A DNA stretch of 64,000 nt from an uncultured Rhodospira sp. (GTDB lineage Bacteria > Pseudomonadota > Alphaproteobacteria > Rhodospirillales > Rhodospirillaceae): NCBI RefSeq assembly GCF_937138205.1, contig NZ_CAKZOT010000079.1, positions 1 to 64,000 of the forward strand, written 5' to 3'. Positions 30,374 through 39,207 of this stretch are shown here, in pieces (positions within the stretch are counted from its first letter, which is position 1; every line of letters begins with the position of its first letter). Both the position numbers and the translations under genes were made by a program. Under the pieces are notes generated by a model. That model saw nothing but the letters and a program-made list of their open reading frames with translations. It did no database searches and was not told the origin of the DNA.

Positions 30374-30781
30374 TCACAGGGCTTGGTGCGTCTCTGCCCA
30401 TCGCAGGAACGCCTGAATATCCTCCTCGCGATATCCAAGCAGGCGCCCGATGCGGGCGCAGGCGTCGGCCGCCGCCGCGCTCCCCCGATCGCAATGCTGG
30501 AGGCTCAATGCGTGCGCCTCCTGGATGCGCCACGCCTCCCCCGGCAGGGCGTAGTACAGATGCCGCACCGTATGGCGGCCATCCGGGGTTTGCGTGAAAA
30601 TCTCGTCCTTGACCAGCCGGCCGGAGGCCACATGGGGGTCGAACGCCGCGTCCGGCCACGCGTATGGGGACGGGACGATGTCGCAGAACATCGCCAGCGG
30701 TTTCTCGCCGGCCAGCATGAGCGTCAGTTCGCGGCCCTCGTGCGGGCCGACCCCCTCGGGCGGTTCGGGATGCGGGTCCAT
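30374..30781 (-). CDS. conserved-looking hypothetical protein
   Basis: 135-residue soluble protein that I do not recognise. It starts with a GGAGAG ribosome-binding site directly before the ATG. It has a Pro-rich N-terminus, a central stretch with AMFCDIVPSPYAW and TPDGRHTVRHLYYALPGEAWR, and a helical C-terminus ending LGYREEDIQAFLRWAE. Codon use is like that of its neighbours. It stands alone between parD and the divergently placed imuA, so it may be read from the region of the LexA box, although that box is better placed for imuA. Confidence 0.65.
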   Translation of the reverse strand: MDPHPEPPEGVGPHEGRELTLMLAGEKPLAMFCDIVPSPYAWPDAAFDPHVASGRLVKDEIFTQTPDGRHTVRHLYYALPGEAWRIQEAHALSLQHCDRGSAAAADACARIGRLLGYREEDIQAFLRWAETHQAL

Positions 30782-30903
30782 CTCTCCACCAGACCTTGTT
30801 CGGGTGGGGGTGTGATCCGGAACGGATCGACTGTGAGGCGGGGTCCGCGGCGGGTCAAGGGAGCCCGCGCGATGGTCTTGACTCCATCCGGAGCCCCCGT
30901 ATA

Positions 30904-30918
30904 GAACAAAAAGGGAAC
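30904..30918. promoter_or_regulatory. LexA operator (SOS box) of imuA-imuB-dnaE2
   Basis: GAACAAAAAGGGAAC is a perfect GAAC-N7-GAAC direct repeat, the alphaproteobacterial LexA box (complement of GTTC-N7-GTTC). It lies 33 bp upstream of the imuA start codon. Confidence 0.85.
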
Positions 30919-30951
30919 GGACGGAAGCGCCATTGACGGGAGCGCCATCGC

Positions 30952-31728
30952 ATGTCCCACGCGCCGACGCTGGACCGGTTGCGCCAGCGCATCCGGATGC
31001 TGGAAGGGTCGGCCCGGGAGGCGGGCGCGGTGCTGCCCCTGGGGGTTGCCGAGGTGGATGGCGCGCTGCCCTGGGGCGGCCTGCCGCTGGGCTGCCTGCA
31101 TCAGGTGGTGGGCGCGGCCGATGATCCGGCGGAGGCGGCCACCGGCCCGGCGGCGGCGCTGGGCTTCGCCGCCCTGATGGCGGCGCGGCTGGCGGTGCAC
31201 CGGCGGGGCGCGGTGCTGTGGTGCCTCCGGCAGGGCTCGCCGGACGACACGCTGTACCCGCCGGGGCTGGCCCGGTTCGGTCTGCCGCCCCGGCGGCTGA
31301 TCCTCGCCCGCGCCGAGGATGACGGGCAGGTGCTGTGGGGCATGGAGGAGGGATTGCGCACCCCCGGCCTCGCCGCCGTCGTCGGCCAAGCGCGCGGCGT
31401 CGATCTCACCGCCGGGCGCCGCCTGCAACTGGCGGCCGAGGCCGGCGGGGTGACGGGGCTGCTGCTGGCCTCGGCGGGGCGGGGTAGGGCGGCCGGATCG
31501 GTGGCGGCGACCACCCGCTGGCGAGTCGTGCCGGTGCCGGCCGCGCCGGTGACGTGGCGGGGGTTGGGCGCGGCGCGGTGGGACGTGTTTCTGGAACGCT
31601 GTCGCGGCGGCCGGCCGGCACACTGGACGATGGAGTGGAACGATGAGACGGGTGCTCTATGTGTGGCTACCGCGTCTGGCGACGGATCGGATGACGCGGC
31701 CCGACACGCCGGATGCCGATCGGCGTGA
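30952..31728 (+). CDS. imuA: SOS mutagenesis protein ImuA
   Basis: 258-residue RecA-like protein of the ImuA family, part of the damage-inducible translesion cassette imuA-imuB-dnaE2. The N-terminus LDRLRQRIRMLEG and LPLGVAEVDGALPWGGLPLG resemble the entry into a RecA fold. The segments GAVLWCLRQGSPDDTLYPPG, GLPPRRLILARAEDDGQVLW and the C-terminal TRWRVVPVPAAP are typical. A LexA box lies just upstream, and the gene overlaps imuB by 86 bp. In characterised systems ImuA helps ImuB recruit DnaE2 to the beta clamp. Confidence 0.9.
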   Translation: MSHAPTLDRLRQRIRMLEGSAREAGAVLPLGVAEVDGALPWGGLPLGCLHQVVGAADDPAEAATGPAAALGFAALMAARLAVHRRGAVLWCLRQGSPDDTLYPPGLARFGLPPRRLILARAEDDGQVLWGMEEGLRTPGLAAVVGQARGVDLTAGRRLQLAAEAGGVTGLLLASAGRGRAAGSVAATTRWRVVPVPAAPVTWRGLGAARWDVFLERCRGGRPAHWTMEWNDETGALCVATASGDGSDDAARHAGCRSA

Positions 31729-33172
31729 CCATCCGTTCGCGCTGGTGACGGAGACCGGGAACACCGCCACCCTGTCCGCCGTCACCCGCGCGGCGGAGGT
31801 GGCCGGGGTGTTCGCCGGAATGCCGTTGGCTGACGCCCGTGCCGTGTGCCCGGCGCTGGTCACGCGGCCGGCGGATCCCGACGCCGATCTTGCCGCGCTC
31901 GGTGCCCTGGCCGACCGGGCCACGCGGTATACGCCCTGGACTGCCATCGAGCCCCCCGGTCCCGGCGGCGAGGGCGGCCTGTGGCTCGACATCACAGGGT
32001 GCGCGCACCTGTTCGGTGGCGAGGCGGCGCTGGCCCGCGACCTGCGCGAGCGGATGCGCGCGGCCGGATTTTCCACCGTCCGCGTGGGCCTTGCCGACAC
32101 CCGGGGCGCCGCCTGGGCCGCCGCCCGCTTCCTGGCGGGCGCGGGCGGCGAGACGCCCGGCCTGGCGCTGCTGCCGGACGGCGCCCAGCGCCAGTTGCTG
32201 GCCAACCTGCCGGTGGAGGCCCTGCGCCTGCCGCCCGACACCGTGGACACGCTGCACCGGCTCGGCCTGCGCCGCATCGCCGATCTGCTCGCCCTGCCGC
32301 GCGCGCCCCTCGCCGCGCGCCTGGGGCCGGTGGTGGCGCGGCGGCTCGACCAAGCGCTGGGGCGGGAGCCGGAGCCCTTCACCCCGCGTGCCCCGGCCGT
32401 GCCCTGGCGCAAGACGATCACGTTTCCCGAACCCATCGGCCGCACTGAGGACGTGGAACGGGCCATCGAGACGCTGTGCCGTGCCCTCCGCCCGCGCCTG
32501 GAACAGGCCGACCGGGGCGCGCGCCGCCTGCTGCTGGAGATGGCGCGGGTGGACGGGTCCATCCTCCGCCGCGTGGTCGGCACCAGCCGGCCGACGCGCG
32601 ATCCCGAGGCCCTGGCGCGGCTGTTCCAGGAGACCCTGGACGGTCTGGACGTCGGCTTCGGCATCGAGAGCATGGCGTTGACGCTCACCGTGGTCGAGCC
32701 GCTGGGCGCCGAACAGCATGGCTTCGTTCGGGGTCCCGGCCAGACGGCGGACGCCACCGTCCTGCTGTTCGATCGCCTGCGCGCGCGCCTCGGTCCGGGC
32801 CGGGTGATCCGCCCGGCGCCGCGTCAGAGCCACGTGCCCGAGGCGGCGGTCACCACGGCCGACCGCGCCCCGGCCGCGGCGGACACCTGGCCGGCGACGG
32901 CGCCCCGGCCGTCGCGCCTGTTGGCGCCGGAACCGGTGGAGGTTCTGGGCGGCAACCTGCCGCCGGTTCGGTTCCGCTGGCGCCGCCGCGTGTGGACCGT
33001 GGTCCGCGCCGAGGGTCCGGAGCGCATCGCCCCCGAATGGTGGCACGGCGCCGAGGCCCCCGCGCCGAACCGCGCGCGTGACTACTGGCGTGTCGAGGAC
33101 GCCGCCGGCCATCGCCTGTGGCTGGCGCGCGAGGCCGGGGCCGGCTGGACCGTGCGGGGGGTGTTCGCGTGA
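31643..33172 (+). CDS. imuB: Y-family polymerase-like protein ImuB
   Basis: 509-residue relative of Y-family DNA polymerases. The first strand reads RRVLYVWLPRLATDRM, lacking the catalytic Asp-Met-Asp of DinB, as expected for the catalytically inactive ImuB group. Palm, fingers and thumb-like segments follow (GLWLDITGCAHLFGGEAAL; RLGLRRIADLLALPRAPLAA), then a little-finger region and an ImuB C-terminal tail with NLPPVRFRWRRRVW. It acts as an adaptor linking DnaE2 with the beta clamp. It overlaps imuA by 86 bp and dnaE2 by 4 bp, so it is one operon. Confidence 0.93.
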   Translation: MRRVLYVWLPRLATDRMTRPDTPDADRRDHPFALVTETGNTATLSAVTRAAEVAGVFAGMPLADARAVCPALVTRPADPDADLAALGALADRATRYTPWTAIEPPGPGGEGGLWLDITGCAHLFGGEAALARDLRERMRAAGFSTVRVGLADTRGAAWAAARFLAGAGGETPGLALLPDGAQRQLLANLPVEALRLPPDTVDTLHRLGLRRIADLLALPRAPLAARLGPVVARRLDQALGREPEPFTPRAPAVPWRKTITFPEPIGRTEDVERAIETLCRALRPRLEQADRGARRLLLEMARVDGSILRRVVGTSRPTRDPEALARLFQETLDGLDVGFGIESMALTLTVVEPLGAEQHGFVRGPGQTADATVLLFDRLRARLGPGRVIRPAPRQSHVPEAAVTTADRAPAAADTWPATAPRPSRLLAPEPVEVLGGNLPPVRFRWRRRVWTVVRAEGPERIAPEWWHGAEAPAPNRARDYWRVEDAAGHRLWLAREAGAGWTVRGVFA

Positions 33173-36100
33173 CGCCACCGGCTCCACCCCCCTATGCCGA
33201 GTTGGACGTCACCACCAACTTCACCTTCCTGCGGGGGGCGTCGCATCCGGACGAGCTGGTGGTCACCGCCGCCGCGCTCGGCCTGCGGGCCATGGCCGTC
33301 ACCGACCGCAATACCCTGGCCGGGGTGGTGCGGGCCTGGACCGCCGCGCGGGATACCGGTCTGCATCTGATCGTCGGCTGCCGCCTCGATCTGGAGGACG
33401 CGCCCAGCGTGCTGGTCTATCCCACCGACCGTGCCGCCTACGGCCGGCTGTGTGGCCTGCTCACGCTGGGCCGGCGGCGGGCGCCCAAGGGGTCCTGCCT
33501 CCTGGTCCGCGACGACCTCGCCAGCCATGCGGCGGGCCTGATCGCCGTGGTTCTGCCGCCGGAGGAAGGGGACCTGGACCCGGTCGCGCGGGACGTTGTC
33601 GCCTTTCGCGAGATCTTCACCGACGGCTGTCATCTCGCCGCCCGCTGCCGCCTGGACGGCCGCGACGCCGGGCGGCTGGCCGCGCTGGCGGCGGTGGCGG
33701 CGCGGACCGGCGTGCCGCTGGTGGCCACCAATGGTGTCCGGATGCACACCCCGGCGCGGCGGCCCCTGCTCGACGTGCTGACCTGCATCCGCGAGCACGT
33801 GACGGTGGAGACCGCCGGCTGGCGCCTTGCCGCCAACGCCGAGGCGCACCTGAAAAGCCCGGCCGACATGGCCGCCCTGTTCGCGGCCTATCCGGACGCC
33901 CTAGCCCGCACGGTCGAGATCGCCGACCGCTGCGCGTTCGATCTGGCCGAGCTGCGTTACGAGTACCCGGACGACATCACCCCGCCGGGCCGCACCCCGC
34001 AAGCGTACCTGGAGGACCTGACCCGCGCCGGCATGGCCTGGCGCTGGCCCGACGGCGCGCCGGAGCGCGTGCGGACCACCATCGCCCACGAACTGACGGT
34101 GATCCAGCAACTCGGCTACGCGCCCTATTTCCTGACCGTGTACGACATCGTCCGCTTCGCCCGGTCACAAGGCATCCTCTGCCAGGGGCGCGGCTCGGCG
34201 GCCAACTCGGCGGTCTGTTACTGCCTGGGCATCACGGCCATCGACCCGGCCACCTTCGACCTGCTGTTCGAGCGCTTCGTCTCCGCCGCCCGCGACGAGC
34301 CGCCCGACATCGACGTCGATTTCGAGCACGAGCGGCGCGAGGAGGTGATCCAGTACATCTACACGAAATACGGCCGCGACCGCGCCGGGCTGGCGGCCAC
34401 CCTCATCACCTACCGCTCGCGCTCGGCGCTGCGTGACGTCGGCAAGGCGCTCGGCCTGTCGCAGGATGCTGTCTCGGCGTTGTCCGGCACGGTCTGGGGC
34501 GGGTCTTCGCGCCCGCTGGAAGATGCGCACGTGCGCGAGGCCGGGCTCGATCCCGACGATCCGCGCCTGCGCCTGGCGCTGTCGCTGGTCGAGGAGATCC
34601 GCGGCTTTCCCCGCCACCTGTCGCAGCACGTGGGCGGATTCGTCCTGACGCGGGGGCCGCTGCACGACTCCGTGCCGATCGAGAACGCGGCCATGGCCGA
34701 CCGCACGGTCATTCAGTGGGACAAGGACGACCTGGACGCGCTGGGGATGCTGAAGGTGGATGTGCTGGCGCTCGGAATGCTGACCTGCGTGCGCAAGGCG
34801 TTCGACCTGCTGCGCGAGACCGGCGGGCCGGATCTGACCCTGGCCACCGTGCCGGCGGACGACGCGGGCGTCTACGACATGTTGTGCGCGGCGGACTCCC
34901 TGGGCGTGTTCCAGGTGGAAAGCCGCGCCCAGATGAGCATGTTGCCGCGCCTGCGCCCACGCTGCTTCTACGACCTGGTGATCGAGGTGGCCATCGTCCG
35001 CCCCGGTCCCATCCAGGGCGACATGGTCCACCCCTACCTGCGCCGCCGCCAGGGGCTGGAGCCGGTGCGCTACCCGTCCGGCGCCCTGCGGCGGACGCTG
35101 GAAAAGACTCTCGGCGTGCCGCTGTTCCAGGAACAGGCCATGCGCATCGCCATCGACGGCGCCGGCTTCAGCCCGAGCGAGGCCGACAGCCTGCGCTGCG
35201 CCATGGCCACCTTCCGCCGCGCCGGCACCATTCACGGCTTGCGCGACCGCTTCGTCGCCGGGATGCTGCGCAATGGCCACGAACGCGCCTTCGCCGAGGC
35301 CTGCTTCCGCCAGATCGAGGGCTTCGGCGAGTACGGTTTTCCAGAGAGCCACGCCGCCAGCTTCGCCCTGCTGGTCTACGTCTCCGCCTGGCTGAAACGC
35401 CACCACCCGGCGGCCTTCGCCTGCGCCCTGCTGAACAGCCAGCCGATGGGATTCTACTCGGCGGCCCAGATCGTGCGTGACGCGCGCGAGCACGGCGTCG
35501 CGGTGCAGCCGGTGGATGTCACCCGCAGCGCCTGGGACAACACGCTGGAGCCGGCCGGCGGCTCGGGCGGCCCCGGCGGTCTCGCCCTGCGGCTCGGGTT
35601 CCGGCAGGTCAAGGGGCTGTCGGGTCCGGCGGCGCGCGCGGCCTGCGAGCGCCTTGTCGCCGCGCGCGCTGTGCGGCGGTTCCGCGACGCCGAGGATCTG
35701 TGGCGCCGTGCCGGCCTGTCGGCGGATGTGCTGGAAAAGCTGGCCAACGCCGACGCGCTGGCCGGGCTGGGGCTGGACCGCCGCGACGCGCTGTGGGCCG
35801 TCAAGCGCCTGACGGCGCCGCCGCTGCCGCTGTTCGCGGTCTCCGGTGCCTCGGAGATCGGCGCGGAACCGGACGTGGACCTGCCCGACCTGCGCGAGGG
35901 CGAGGCGGTGGTCGAGGATTACCGCAGCCTGCGCCTGACCTTGCGCGCGCATCCGCTGGCGCTGCTGCGGCCCGACGTGGAGCGCGACGGCGTGATGTCC
36001 ACCCGGCGCTTGCGGGCGGCGGCTGATGGCGCCCGCGTGCGGGTCGGCGGGCTGGTGGTCTGTCGGCAGCGGCCGGGCACGGCCAAAGGGGTCCTGTTCA

Positions 36101-36381
36101 TCACCCTGGAGGACGAGCTGGGCGTCGCCAACCTGATCGTGCCCGCCCGGGTGTTCGAGGCCAACCGCCGCGCCGTGTTGCGGGCACGCCTGCTGTACGC
36201 CGAGGGCCGTTTTCAGACGGACGGGGAGGTCCAGCACGTGCTGGTGTCACACCTGACCGATCGGACCGACCGGCTGGCCGGCCTGACAGCCGAACCGTCG
36301 GCCCTGGCCCTGATGCCCAGCCGTGCCGACCGCGTGGGTCGCTTCCCGGAGACGGTGTCGTCACACAGGGGCAACGCGTAG
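33169..36381 (+). CDS. dnaE2: error-prone DNA polymerase III alpha subunit DnaE2
   Basis: C-family polymerase of 1070 residues that performs damage-induced translesion synthesis. The PHP domain starts at YAELDVTTNFTFLRGASHPD. Palm motifs include SQGILCQGRGSAANSAVCY and PPDIDVDFEHERREE with the catalytic acidic residues. A helix-hairpin-helix segment and an OB fold (RVRVGGLVVCRQRPGTAKGV) end the chain. The GTG start at 33169 overlaps the imuB stop (GTGA), which marks translational coupling. It is shorter than replicative DnaE (about 1160), as expected of DnaE2. Confidence 0.96.
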   Translation: MTPPAPPPYAELDVTTNFTFLRGASHPDELVVTAAALGLRAMAVTDRNTLAGVVRAWTAARDTGLHLIVGCRLDLEDAPSVLVYPTDRAAYGRLCGLLTLGRRRAPKGSCLLVRDDLASHAAGLIAVVLPPEEGDLDPVARDVVAFREIFTDGCHLAARCRLDGRDAGRLAALAAVAARTGVPLVATNGVRMHTPARRPLLDVLTCIREHVTVETAGWRLAANAEAHLKSPADMAALFAAYPDALARTVEIADRCAFDLAELRYEYPDDITPPGRTPQAYLEDLTRAGMAWRWPDGAPERVRTTIAHELTVIQQLGYAPYFLTVYDIVRFARSQGILCQGRGSAANSAVCYCLGITAIDPATFDLLFERFVSAARDEPPDIDVDFEHERREEVIQYIYTKYGRDRAGLAATLITYRSRSALRDVGKALGLSQDAVSALSGTVWGGSSRPLEDAHVREAGLDPDDPRLRLALSLVEEIRGFPRHLSQHVGGFVLTRGPLHDSVPIENAAMADRTVIQWDKDDLDALGMLKVDVLALGMLTCVRKAFDLLRETGGPDLTLATVPADDAGVYDMLCAADSLGVFQVESRAQMSMLPRLRPRCFYDLVIEVAIVRPGPIQGDMVHPYLRRRQGLEPVRYPSGALRRTLEKTLGVPLFQEQAMRIAIDGAGFSPSEADSLRCAMATFRRAGTIHGLRDRFVAGMLRNGHERAFAEACFRQIEGFGEYGFPESHAASFALLVYVSAWLKRHHPAAFACALLNSQPMGFYSAAQIVRDAREHGVAVQPVDVTRSAWDNTLEPAGGSGGPGGLALRLGFRQVKGLSGPAARAACERLVAARAVRRFRDAEDLWRRAGLSADVLEKLANADALAGLGLDRRDALWAVKRLTAPPLPLFAVSGASEIGAEPDVDLPDLREGEAVVEDYRSLRLTLRAHPLALLRPDVERDGVMSTRRLRAAADGARVRVGGLVVCRQRPGTAKGVLFITLEDELGVANLIVPARVFEANRRAVLRARLLYAEGRFQTDGEVQHVLVSHLTDRTDRLAGLTAEPSALALMPSRADRVGRFPETVSSHRGNA

Positions 36382-36445
36382 GAAACGCGTAGGAACGGAC
36401 GATGCGCGCACGCACAGATCCCGCTCCCCGTGGATCACACCCCCA

Positions 36446-36469
36446 GCCTCGCCCGGTCCCGGGCGAGGC
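36446..36469. terminator. hairpin between dnaE2 and the XRE regulator
   Basis: GCCTCGCCCGG/CCGGGCGAGGC (36446-36456, 36459-36469) is a perfect 11-bp inverted repeat. A second, imperfect one (GGACCCCGGCGG / CCGCCGGGTCC) follows at about 36493-36522. They lie between two convergent genes and probably stop transcription both ways. No T-tract is present. Confidence 0.5.
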
Positions 36470-36554
36470 GGACACAAATTCCCCGACACCCCGGACCCCG
36501 GCGGAGACATGCCGCCGGGTCCATCATGCGGGGTTCGGACCGCGTGCCGACCGA

Positions 36555-37028
36555 TCACTCCGGCGAGCTGCGCACCAGGCTCTTGAGCATTTCCAGAACG
36601 CGGGCGCGCACAACCTCCGTTGGCAGACGCCAGTAGGTCTGGATCAGTTCCAGCGATTCCGTCCTCTTCATCGGATCGTCGTCGTCATCCAGGCCCATGT
36701 CTTCGTCGGCGAAGTGGACTTTCACCTCTTCGTCGCGTGCCGCCACGGCTTCCCGGGTGAGATCCTCAAAGAAGTAGCTCACGGGAACGTCAAGAAAACG
36801 CGAAACGTCGAACAGGCGACTGGCGCTGATCCGGTTGGTTCCGCGCTCGTATTTCTGAACCTGCTGGAAGCTCACGCCGAGGGCACGCGCCATCTGGTCC
36901 TGACTCTTGCCCAGCATTGTCCGCCGCAGGCGCATCCGCTGGCCCACATGGACGTCGATCGGATCCGGACCGTCGATGGACGCCGCACGGCGGCGGCGGC
37001 CCTCACGCACTTCTTCGGAAGCCATCAT
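36555..37028 (-). CDS. XRE-family helix-turn-helix regulator
   Basis: 157-residue DNA-binding protein from the ATG at 37028 (GAGGGA about 11 nt upstream). An in-frame ATG at 37046 is an alternative. Residues 25-80 form the HTH, with VGQRMRLRRTMLGKSQDQMA, then the recognition part LGVSFQQVQKYERGTNRI and SRFLDVPVSYFFED. The C-terminal half is acidic (DEDMGLDDDDDPMKR) and helical and may sense a partner. Regulators of this size with this HTH are common in alphaproteobacteria. The target is unknown; autoregulation through the palindrome at 37111 is possible. Confidence 0.88.
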   Translation of the reverse strand: MMASEEVREGRRRRAASIDGPDPIDVHVGQRMRLRRTMLGKSQDQMARALGVSFQQVQKYERGTNRISASRLFDVSRFLDVPVSYFFEDLTREAVAARDEEVKVHFADEDMGLDDDDDPMKRTESLELIQTYWRLPTEVVRARVLEMLKSLVRSSPE

Positions 37029-37110
37029 GATTGAATTGTCCCTCATTCTTGGGTTCTGGTGGGGCGACGCACCGATTGCGGTTCGCTACTCCACCAACAT
37101 ATAAAACCGA

Positions 37111-37129
37111 TTGCGATGGTCTGTCGCAA
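37111..37129. promoter_or_regulatory. palindrome upstream of the XRE gene, candidate operator
   Basis: TTGCGA-N7-TCGCAA is a perfect 6+6 inverted repeat in an AT-rich stretch 83 bp upstream of the XRE start. An additional TTGCGG half-site lies at 37077-37082. It is consistent with an autoregulatory site but unproven. Confidence 0.4.
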
Positions 37130-37565
37130 GAGTAATCTTCGCGCCGATATGACGAGACGCCATTTCACACGATTTGAGAGTTCCCAAACTACCACCGCGA
37201 ATCGGACGACTAAATCCTGAGTTGCTACGGGTGATCTGTTCTGAACGCGCTCCTTTCGTTGTTGCATGGCCTGTTCAACAGTCGCGATCCGACCAATTCG
37301 CGACGGTGGCGTTTGTTAAGGACTTTTTCCCGGATCGTCCGCATCCGATGTCGGGCAGGATGCCCGGGCGGCGGTGGACGACTCCGGAGCCGCCCGCGCC
37401 CAGGGCTGATCTTTTCACGCCGGGCCACCGCTCTCCGTGGTGAGCACACGCCATGCCAACGATTCGTCGCGCGGCGCCATTTCCGTTGGCCGCATGGGCG
37501 CGGCCCCCGCCAAGACGGGCCTCGAAAGGCCCGACGCCCGCCGCACCGTGGTCCCGCGCGCGCAC
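37130..37565. other. non-coding stretch
   Basis: About 430 bp with no gene that I can support on either strand. The left part (to about 37340) is noticeably less GC-rich than the surroundings, as expected of promoter DNA or of acquired sequence. The right part is GC-rich with only chance open frames. Confidence 0.45.
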
Positions 37566-37808
37566 TCAGCCCGACTCCCGGCCGCGCCGGCCGCCGCGTG
37601 CCGCGATTTCCGCCACGGATTCCAGAAACGCGGCCAGAGCGTTCAGCCGAGCCACCTCGTGCGGACGGTCCGTCGCTTCACCGGCGCCGGTGCGCAACAC
37701 GGTGGCCGCCTCAAGAACGATCCGTGCGAAGGACCCCGCACTTTGGCCACGGCCCACGGCCGCAACCGCAACAGGCGTGTCATTCCGACCGTCATTTCGC
37801 ACGATCAT
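37566..37808 (-). CDS. small hypothetical protein
   Basis: 80-residue open frame with coding-like codon use (GC-rich third positions). GGAGGAA lies directly upstream of the ATG at 37808; with a GTG two codons later (37802) the spacing to this ribosome-binding site would be better. The product has a basic N-terminus, a predicted helical middle (FARIVLEAATVLRTGAG) and LNALAAFLESVAEIAARGGR at the end. I recognise no family. It is isolated between the XRE gene and the peptidase. Confidence 0.4.
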   Translation of the reverse strand: MIVRNDGRNDTPVAVAAVGRGQSAGSFARIVLEAATVLRTGAGEATDRPHEVARLNALAAFLESVAEIAARGGRRGRESG

Positions 37809-38064
37809 TTCCTCCGGTCGGGGGCGCCCACCGATCCATGGCATCCCGACACCGACTTAAGATCTTTGGCCGCTCGGCGCGAACGCTCATTTTTGGTGTG
37901 ACCAAGAACAATATACACCCTTACCGCTGCGCCGTCACCCATGAGTTTCTTGCGTCTATCGTGTTTCCTTTTTTAGAGTGCCCGCTCACGACTCAGGGCG
38001 CCTGAGGCGCTTGAATGCACTGTCTTCCGCCGTGTTGCTGGCGTTCAACGACGGACCCAAGATC

Positions 38065-39147
38065 ATGTCCTCCCCGTCCATGCCCCGGGCCGCAACGGCA
38101 CCGCAGGCGCTTGCTCCGGCGGGCACCAACACCATCGTCGATGTGCCGGGGCTGCGAGTCGGTCAGGTCCATGATGCCCGCGTGTGGAGCGGGGTGACCG
38201 TGCTGGTGCCGGACGCGCCGGCGGTGGCGGCTGTTGACCAGCGTGGCGGCGGGCCGGGAACGCGCGAGACCGATCTGCTCGATCCGGTGAACACCGTCGA
38301 GCGCATCCACGCGCTGGTGCTGTCGGGTGGCTCGGCCTTTGGGCTGGAGGCGGCGGCCGGTGTGACGGCGTGGCTGGCGGAACGGCGCATCGGCTTCCCG
38401 GTCGGCGACGCGGTCGTGCCGATCGTACCGTCGGCGATCCTGTTCGACCTGCTCAACGGCGGCGACAAGGCGTGGGGAGACGATCCGCCCTATCGCGCAC
38501 TCGGCCGCGCGGCGGTCGAGGCGGCGGCCGCCACGGACGACGGCCGCACGGTCCGCCTTGGCAATGCCGGGGCCGGCTATGGCGCGACGTCGGGGGGCTT
38601 GAAGGGCGGCGTGGGCAGCGCCTCGCTCATCGTTCCCGGAACGACCGCCGACGATGCGCCGTTTACGGTGGGCGCGCTGGCGGCGGTCAACAGCATGGGC
38701 AGCGCGACCATGGGCGAGACCCCGGCCTTCTGGGCGTGGCCGTGGGCGGTCGGTGACGAGTTGGGGCCGCGCGCGCGGCCGGCCGAGGACTGGCCTGCGC
38801 CCGGGCCGACGGACTTCGCCTTTGACCTGCCGGCGCGGTCCAACACCACCCTGGCCGTCGTCGCCACCGACCTGGCCCTGACCAAGGCGCAGGCCGGGCG
38901 CGTGGCCATCATGGCCCAGGACGGCCTGGCTCGCGCCCTACGGCCGGTGCATTCCCCGCTGGACGGCGATACGGTGTTTGCCGTGGCGACGGAGCACGTG
39001 GCACTGGGTGCCGATCCGCTGAGAACGCTGGCGCGCTGCGGCATGGCGGCGGCGGACTGTCTTGCGCGGGCCGTGGCCCGGGGCGTCTACGAAGCATCGA
39101 CGCTGGGGAATTGGCCAGGGTACCGCGACCGGTATGGCTTGCGGTGA
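38065..39147 (+). CDS. P1 family peptidase (DmpA-like aminopeptidase)
   Basis: 360-residue member of the P1 (DmpA/BapA) family of self-cleaving N-terminal-nucleophile aminopeptidases. Signatures are VPGLRVGQVHDARVWSGVTV near the start, HALVLSGGSAFGLEAAAGV, and LGNAGAGYGATSGGLKGG. The nucleophile region ALAAVNSMGSAT has the Asn-Ser pair at which autoproteolysis would expose the catalytic Ser (inference from BapA/DmpA). Start at MSSPSMPRAAT is tentative; the frame is open to 37978. It is 60 bp before a peptide-type ABC transporter on the same strand, so it may release amino acids from imported peptides. Confidence 0.88.
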   Translation: MSSPSMPRAATAPQALAPAGTNTIVDVPGLRVGQVHDARVWSGVTVLVPDAPAVAAVDQRGGGPGTRETDLLDPVNTVERIHALVLSGGSAFGLEAAAGVTAWLAERRIGFPVGDAVVPIVPSAILFDLLNGGDKAWGDDPPYRALGRAAVEAAAATDDGRTVRLGNAGAGYGATSGGLKGGVGSASLIVPGTTADDAPFTVGALAAVNSMGSATMGETPAFWAWPWAVGDELGPRARPAEDWPAPGPTDFAFDLPARSNTTLAVVATDLALTKAQAGRVAIMAQDGLARALRPVHSPLDGDTVFAVATEHVALGADPLRTLARCGMAAADCLARAVARGVYEASTLGNWPGYRDRYGLR

Positions 39148-39207
39148 GGACCCCGGGTCCCTACAGTCCGGCCCGGTCATCCCGAAAACGAACCAAGATC
39201 ACCAGCC

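Noticed and set aside
34165-36237. 690-codon open frame antisense to dnaE2
   Set aside because: The sense strand encodes full DnaE2 motifs; the antisense product is a His/Gln/Arg-rich low-complexity shadow without any known domain.
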